Origin: a bacterium
GTDB taxonomy: Bacteria; SZUA-79; Acidulodesulfobacterales; Acidulodesulfobacteraceae
Direction: 5' to 3'
Assembly: GCA_003232385.1 (NCBI GenBank)
Contig: QIJE01000029.1
Coordinates: 1 to 64,000 of the forward strand
Length of the DNA: 64,000 nt
Below are positions 58,525 through 64,000 of this stretch, in pieces (within the stretch, counting starts at the first letter, position 1; each line of letters begins with the position of its first letter). The position numbers and the translations under genes are program-made. Under the pieces are notes generated by a model that made no database searches, was not told the origin of the DNA, and saw only the letters and a list, made by a program, of their open reading frames with translations.

Positions 58525-59595
58525 TTAATTCAATTTCGGCGTTACGCGGCTACCGGCGGTGATTTCATTTAAATTGCTCGTTATTACAGTCATTCCGGGA
58601 ACTAATCCGTTTAAAACTATAACAAAATCTTTATTATAAATACTACCCTTGCTTACCGGCTGGAAAATAACCTCTCCCGAGCCGGTCGCAATGTAAACGC
58701 CCCATATGCCGAGTCGCTTTAATACGGCATTTTTCGGTATTAAAATAACCTTTTTGCTGCCTATTTTAAAACTTGCAATACCGTACATCCCCGGCATTAA
58801 TCCTAAATTTTTGGCCCCCGTTACCCCTATCCTTACTAAAATAGAGTGAGAATAACGGCCGGCAGATCTTACGACGGATATAATTCTCCCTATGACCGAA
58901 CCCTTAACTGCCGTAAAATTTAATTCAACCGACTCATTTTGTCTTAACTTACTATAATATTTGACATTTACGTATGTTTTAAATTCTAATTCTTTAATGC
59001 TGCGAACTGTCAAGAGCGTCTCGCCGGGGCTTACAAGGTCGCCGATATAAACTCTTTTTTGAGTTATAACCCCGTTTATGGGGGAATATATATTTATATA
59101 ATTCAAATAACTATGCGCTTCGTTTAGATCGGCTTTTGCGACATTATACCGCATAAATGTATTATCATAGGTCTGCTTTGAGACATAATTTTCTCCATAC
59201 AGTTTTTTAATCCTATCGTATGTTTTTTTTGCATTTAAGAACCCGGCTTTTGCGGCATGATATTTCGATATTATTTCGGGAGCGCTCAATCTTAGAAGCA
59301 ACTGCCCCTTAAGAGCCGTCTGTCCGTTATGTACGTTTTCAAATACTACATAGCCCATAATATGCGCTGATATTGCGGTGTTATTTAGCGAGTTCACGTT
59401 TCCGGGAGATTTAAGGTAATTAGATACGAGTTTATACCTTGTCCTAACAGCTTTTACTTTCAATCCCGTCTTTGCCGTGCCGGTTACATAAGATTTTTTA
59501 GCACATCCGCTTAACGACAACGATATTAATGCAAATGCCGCAATGGTTAAAAAAGCATAAAAAATACCCCCTGATTTTTTTTTCGACGAATTCAT
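58525..59595 (-). CDS. RND efflux periplasmic adaptor (membrane fusion protein)
   Basis: Lipoprotein-like start (LSLSGCAKK), GYVVFENVHNGQTALKGQLLLRL, IYSPINGVITQKRVYIGDLVSPGETLLTV. Confidence 0.92.
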   Translation of the reverse strand: MNSSKKKSGGIFYAFLTIAAFALISLSLSGCAKKSYVTGTAKTGLKVKAVRTRYKLVSNYLKSPGNVNSLNNTAISAHIMGYVVFENVHNGQTALKGQLLLRLSAPEIISKYHAAKAGFLNAKKTYDRIKKLYGENYVSKQTYDNTFMRYNVAKADLNEAHSYLNYINIYSPINGVITQKRVYIGDLVSPGETLLTVRSIKELEFKTYVNVKYYSKLRQNESVELNFTAVKGSVIGRIISVVRSAGRYSHSILVRIGVTGAKNLGLMPGMYGIASFKIGSKKVILIPKNAVLKRLGIWGVYIATGSGEVIFQPVSKGSIYNKDFVIVLNGLVPGMTVITSNLNEITAGSRVTPKLN

Positions 59596-59742
59596 TTTTC
59601 ACTCCCTAATTGATGTAAAAAATATCAAATTGCATATATCTATATATCTATATATATGGATTATTAATATATTACGTATGGTATCATTTTTATAGATTTT
59701 AAGTCAACATTTTTTACGACAAAAATCCTTAATCCGGGTGAA

Positions 59743-60984
59743 TCAACCCTGTTTTGCAAAATTTATTACATCTATTATCGGAAGGTAAATCGCCAATGCG
59801 AGAAACAGTACCATTCCGAAAATTATCGTTAAAAGAACAGGTTCTATGCTCGCTTGAAGGATACTTAGTTGATGGTCCAAGTCTTCGTCAAAGTAGTCGG
59901 CTACCTTGGCAAGCATTTCGTCGATATGCCCCGTTTCTTCCCCTATGCTTACCATCTGAATCACTATACCGGAAAATATTTTTGAATTTTTAAAACTGGC
60001 CGCAATAGACTCTCCCCTTATAACATCGGATTGTATTTCGTCGATCTTGTTCGTGAAAAATTTATTATTTACGGCATCCCTAATAAGTTCAAACGACCTG
60101 TTTACCGGAAGCCCGCTTTGGAATAAAAGCCCGAAAATTCTGGTAAACCGACTCATCATGGACTTATAAAAAATGCTGCCGAAAATAGGTATTTTCAGCT
60201 TATGCTCGTCCCACCACAACCTGCCTCCGGATGAACCCATATATAATTTAACCCCGACAATAAGCGCAAACGCGGCGACCAAAATTACATACCAGTAATT
60301 TACGAAAAAGCCGGATATAGCAACAAGGATTCTCGTCTCTAAGGGAAGGGGTACGTTAAAACTCCTATAAAGCATAGCAAATTTAGGTATTACGAACCCC
60401 ACTAAAATCACTACCGCAATTATAATCGCCGATAAAACTATCTTGGGATAAAAGGTGGCGGTTTGTACCTTCGCTTTCACCGCCATATCTTTTTCCATCA
60501 GGAGGGCGAGCCTTACGAGTACGTCATACAAAAAACCGCTATTTTCACCTACTTCAACCATATTTACGTAAATTTCGGTAAAAACATTCGGATGCTTAGA
60601 GAGACTTTTATAAAGCGTTTGACCGCTTTCCACGTCCCGTTTTACTTCCGACAGAACATTTTTGAATTTTCTGTTTTCGGTAAATTCTATGAGCGAATCA
60701 AGGCTTCTTGTCAGGGGCACTCCGGATTGATATAGCGTAGCTAATTGTCTGGAAAATATAATTACGTCCTTTTTAGAAATCCTTTGAAAAACGGGAAAAA
60801 CATCTCCACATGAAAAACTCGTCGCTTCTTCCACCGAAATAGGGATAAGCCTCAAGTCTTCTATCTGTTTTTCTGCCGAGATAGAAGAAACCGACTCTAT
60901 TTTTCCGACTACAAGCTTACCCTGCCTATCCCTTGCTCTGTAATTATATATAGCCATATAAAAACATAACCTTATTTTAAACAA
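59743..60984 (-). CDS. Type II secretion / type IV pilus inner membrane protein (GspF/PilC family)
   Basis: IFSRQLATLYQSGVPLTRSLDSLIE, MVEVGENSGFLYDVLVRLA, MVSIGEETGHIDEMLAKVADYFDEDLD. Confidence 0.94.
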   Translation of the reverse strand: MFKIRLCFYMAIYNYRARDRQGKLVVGKIESVSSISAEKQIEDLRLIPISVEEATSFSCGDVFPVFQRISKKDVIIFSRQLATLYQSGVPLTRSLDSLIEFTENRKFKNVLSEVKRDVESGQTLYKSLSKHPNVFTEIYVNMVEVGENSGFLYDVLVRLALLMEKDMAVKAKVQTATFYPKIVLSAIIIAVVILVGFVIPKFAMLYRSFNVPLPLETRILVAISGFFVNYWYVILVAAFALIVGVKLYMGSSGGRLWWDEHKLKIPIFGSIFYKSMMSRFTRIFGLLFQSGLPVNRSFELIRDAVNNKFFTNKIDEIQSDVIRGESIAASFKNSKIFSGIVIQMVSIGEETGHIDEMLAKVADYFDEDLDHQLSILQASIEPVLLTIIFGMVLFLALAIYLPIIDVINFAKQG

Positions 60985-61019
60985 TAATAAATATTATAAT
61001 ACAAATAGCTCGTCCAAGT

Positions 61020-62777
61020 CTAAATATTTTGCGTAGCCTGAAAAACCTCTTCGAGAGTCGTAACACCATCTATAACCTTTTTAATACCCGCCATTCGCAA
61101 TGGAACAAACCCGTTATTCATAGCAGCGCCGCGTATTTGCGCGATATCCGCCTTTTCAATTATTAATTTTTGAACACTTCTGTCCGGTATTAAAATTTCT
61201 CGTATGCTTAATCTTCCGTAAAAGCCCGTTCCTCTACACCGGCTGCATCCGACCTCTTTGTAAAATTTAAAATTGCCGGCGGCGGGAAGGCCTATGTCTT
61301 TGATTAGTTTTTGATCCGGCAAGTAAGGCTGTTTACAGTTATCGCAAAGCTTTTTGACTAACCTCTGCCCGATTACCCCTTCAATAGAAGAAGAGATTAA
61401 AAAAGGTTCTATTCCCATATCGACCAATCTTGAGATGGCGTTTAAAGAATCCTGTGTATGAAGCGTAGAAATAACAAAATGACCGGTCAATGCAGCTTGA
61501 ATAGCAATCCTTGCCGTCTCTTCATCCCTTATTTCACCGACAAAAATAATATCCGGATCCTGTCTTAAGACCGACCTTAAGGCATTAGTAAATCCAAGGC
61601 CTCCCTTTTTATTTACTTCTATCTGGTTGACGTATTTTATTTTATACTCTACGGGGTCTTCAACGGTAACAATATTTTTGCTTATAGTATTGAGCTCGGC
61701 AATTATAGAATACGCCGTCGTTGTTTTACCGGAACCGGTCGGACCGGTAATCAAAAATAGTCCGTATTTTTTACGGATTATTTGTAAAATATTTTCTCTT
61801 TCATTTTTATCTATGGGCAGTTTAGAAATCTTAACAACATTGGAAGATTTATTTAACAACCTTAGAACTGCCTTCTCTCCGTTTATGGTCGGAACGACGG
61901 AAACCCTGACGTCTATAGTTTTTTCCCCTATATTTATGTCAAACCTTGAATCTTGGGGATTTCTTTTTTCGGCAATATCCATATTTGCCATTATCTTTAT
62001 TCTTGCGATAACCGGACCGAAAAAATGCAACGATATTTTTTTTGCTTCGAAAAGATCCCCATCAACCCTTTCCCTTACTATAACTTCATCTTCAAGAGGT
62101 TCTACGTGTATATCCGAAGCCCTATTTTTAGAAGCAGATATTATTATGTCGTTTACAAGCTTAATAATATTAATGTCTTCGGATTCAAGAATTTCTTTAA
62201 CCGCAGCGGCAGACGGTTGAGGGAGTGACGATACGGAACTCGCGCCCGCGCCGATATTATTTGTAGTAAAATCGCGACTATCTCCATGAATAGCACTTTG
62301 GCCGTTTCCCGTTTTAGACACGTCCTTAGCTATCCACATAAAATTAATCGCTTCAACGATATCGGCGTCTTTCGCTAAAACTATTTCTATATCGTGACTT
62401 ATATTTCTTTTTAATGCATCTGTTGCAAATACGTTTAAAGGGTCGGATAATGCAACGGTAAGAATGTCGTCCGACAGGCTTATCCCTATCATTTTAAACT
62501 GCCTTGAAAGAGCTTCGGGTATAAGTTTGCCGATTGCGGGGTCTATTATTATTTTAGACAGGTCTATTTTTTTTAATCCAAGTTGCGATGAAAGAGCATC
62601 TAATATATTGTCTTCCGAAAGTATTCCGAGAGATATCAATGCGCGGCCTAATCTTAAGTGCCGTCCCCTTCCTTCCGCAAGTGCGGTTTCGAGTTGCGTG
62701 GGATTCAACAATCCCTCTTCTACGAGTATCTCCCCCAACTTTTTAGTCTTGGAGAAGTTGTTGATTATTATGCCCAT
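61020..62777 (-). CDS. GspE/PilB family ATPase
   Basis: N-terminal MshEN domain, GLFLITGPTGSGKTTTAYSIIAELN Walker A, VTVEDPVEYKI, RSVLRQDPDIIFVGEIRDEETA, CxxC zinc motifs. Confidence 0.96.
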   Translation of the reverse strand: MGIIINNFSKTKKLGEILVEEGLLNPTQLETALAEGRGRHLRLGRALISLGILSEDNILDALSSQLGLKKIDLSKIIIDPAIGKLIPEALSRQFKMIGISLSDDILTVALSDPLNVFATDALKRNISHDIEIVLAKDADIVEAINFMWIAKDVSKTGNGQSAIHGDSRDFTTNNIGAGASSVSSLPQPSAAAVKEILESEDINIIKLVNDIIISASKNRASDIHVEPLEDEVIVRERVDGDLFEAKKISLHFFGPVIARIKIMANMDIAEKRNPQDSRFDINIGEKTIDVRVSVVPTINGEKAVLRLLNKSSNVVKISKLPIDKNERENILQIIRKKYGLFLITGPTGSGKTTTAYSIIAELNTISKNIVTVEDPVEYKIKYVNQIEVNKKGGLGFTNALRSVLRQDPDIIFVGEIRDEETARIAIQAALTGHFVISTLHTQDSLNAISRLVDMGIEPFLISSSIEGVIGQRLVKKLCDNCKQPYLPDQKLIKDIGLPAAGNFKFYKEVGCSRCRGTGFYGRLSIREILIPDRSVQKLIIEKADIAQIRGAAMNNGFVPLRMAGIKKVIDGVTTLEEVFQATQNI

Positions 62778-62834
62778 TTTTATTACGCTCCTTTTGCATC
62801 CGGCTATCCGAAATATGGCTTAGCCTCTCCTACA

Positions 62835-63632
62835 TTAAGAACTTAATGCATGCGCGCATTTCATTATATTGCCAAAATCTTCCGCTTCAGTTTGACCGGG
62901 GGCCGTGGCCCCGTAAGGCGAAGAGCAATATGCGAGATATGAACCATAAATTAAGGAAAGGGCCCTTGTAATTTTGCCCTTTTCACCCATACCAAAAACG
63001 ATAAATTCAGGAAAAGAATCCGTATCGGTCATTTTTATCGAATGAAGCGTCCTGTTTTTTTCTAAAACACAGGGAACATCGCTTTCCGAAATAACCGTAT
63101 CCGCAAGTTTAAAATAATCTGCGCCCAAATAAAGCGAATCTATATAGAACCTTATTGCAGTCGGCAAATCCACCTGCCCGCCAAAGTCGTGCACGGAAAG
63201 AATAACCTTTGAATTTTTTGAATGGGCAAAATCCACGAAATCTTTTGTGATATGTCTTTCCGATATGTCTAATTCCGCATCACAAATGTCTATACCCGAT
63301 TCGACAACCGATTTTAAAAACCCTATCCTTCTAAGGTCAATGCTTATCCCGTTTTTTTGCTGCCTCTTGAATACAGATGTTACACGGTTGACGTTAAAGC
63401 CGGCGCTTCTGTTCGTTCCTATGGTTTTAACGCCCATATCCTTTGCGTAAGAAATTAGCTTGCCGACCTTCCCTAAAACAATCGGATCGTCAAATTTATC
63501 TGCATCAGCCGTTTCTTTAATCGTATCAAACCTAAACTCTACGAATTTTATCTCCTTACTTTTTGCATAATCTATAATGGCATATATGTCGTTAAGTCCG
63601 ACATTCCCGACAGAAATACAGATCCTCGGCAT
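62835..63632 (-). CDS. aroD: Type I 3-dehydroquinate dehydratase
   Basis: KFVEFRFDTIKE, CDAELDI, VILSVHDFGG, FKLADTV, SPYGATAPGQ. Confidence 0.88.
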   Translation of the reverse strand: MPRICISVGNVGLNDIYAIIDYAKSKEIKFVEFRFDTIKETADADKFDDPIVLGKVGKLISYAKDMGVKTIGTNRSAGFNVNRVTSVFKRQQKNGISIDLRRIGFLKSVVESGIDICDAELDISERHITKDFVDFAHSKNSKVILSVHDFGGQVDLPTAIRFYIDSLYLGADYFKLADTVISESDVPCVLEKNRTLHSIKMTDTDSFPEFIVFGMGEKGKITRALSLIYGSYLAYCSSPYGATAPGQTEAEDFGNIMKCAHALSS

Positions 63633-63859
63633 TATTCGCCCCCGTTTTTTTTATTTTTTTTAATCTTTTCGTATGCCGTTTCCTCGCCAAATCCCCATTC
63701 GTCGGGAGAAAACTCTTCAACTACCGTCCAGACGTTTTCCTCGTTTATGCCGAGGCTTTCCGACACACTCTTGGCAACCGATTTAATAAGATTTTTCTTC
63801 TGTTCCTTCGTTCTTCCTTCAAGCATTTTAATGGACACAAACGGCATATTTCCTCCCAA
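63632..63859 (-). CDS. 4-oxalocrotonate tautomerase family protein
   Basis: MPFVSIKMLEGRTKEQKKNLIKSVAKSVSESLGINEENVWTVVEEFSPDEWGFG; Pro at position 2 after re-choosing the internal MPFV start. Confidence 0.92.
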   Translation of the reverse strand: MGGNMPFVSIKMLEGRTKEQKKNLIKSVAKSVSESLGINEENVWTVVEEFSPDEWGFGEETAYEKIKKNKKNGGE

Positions 63860-64000
63860 AACATCTTTAAGTTAAGTTCTCAAAAATTATAACAAATATA
63901 ATATTTTTAGACAATTTTAATTTTATTCATTGATTTTAACCAATCGGTCGATTATAATTTAAATAAATCTTTCTATAAAAATTATTTGAAACAAATACGG

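Noticed and set aside
59636-59660. TATATCTA tandem repeat as a functional iteron or CRISPR-like repeat
   Set aside because: Too short and low complexity, no spacers; reported only as context for the RND promoter.
1-64000. CRISPR arrays, rRNA operons, prophage or an intact insertion sequence
   Set aside because: No regularly spaced repeats, rRNA-like sequence, phage structural genes or full transposase ORF seen; only the TnpB remnant at the left edge.

Overview
AT-rich bacterial chromosomal window, densely coded on both strands. The order tilS-ftsH-folP-cdaA-cdaR-glmM-pdxJ-acpS-nnrDE-(CBS)-tsaE-(lpdA)-lysC-cimA resembles deltaproteobacterial (Geobacter-like) housekeeping synteny; heptose adenylyltransferase, RND efflux and GspE/GspF genes indicate a diderm. 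Most of the window is ordinary housekeeping. Non-routine items, in order: (1) a decayed TnpB 3' end with an IS200/IS605-type right-end hairpin at the left edge; (2) a TPP-riboswitch-controlled thiazole operon in which the ThiH position is held by a CofH/MqnC-family radical SAM protein; (3) a merA gene with a textbook MerR-type promoter but no merR nearby; (4) two long perfect palindromes (48 and 44 bp); (5) an orphan membrane protein with a probable SAVED (cyclic-oligonucleotide-sensing) domain, next to a small secreted protein; (6) a tRNA-Sec(UCA) candidate; (7) a lipoate-assembly module of LipS1-like and LipS2-like radical SAM proteins, an LplA-DUF116-like fusion and two LbpA-type GcvH-like proteins, headed by an ArsR regulator with an overlapping promoter/operator (ATTC-N8-GAAT dyad), suggesting sulfane-sulfur control. 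All family calls come from reading motifs; no database search was run.
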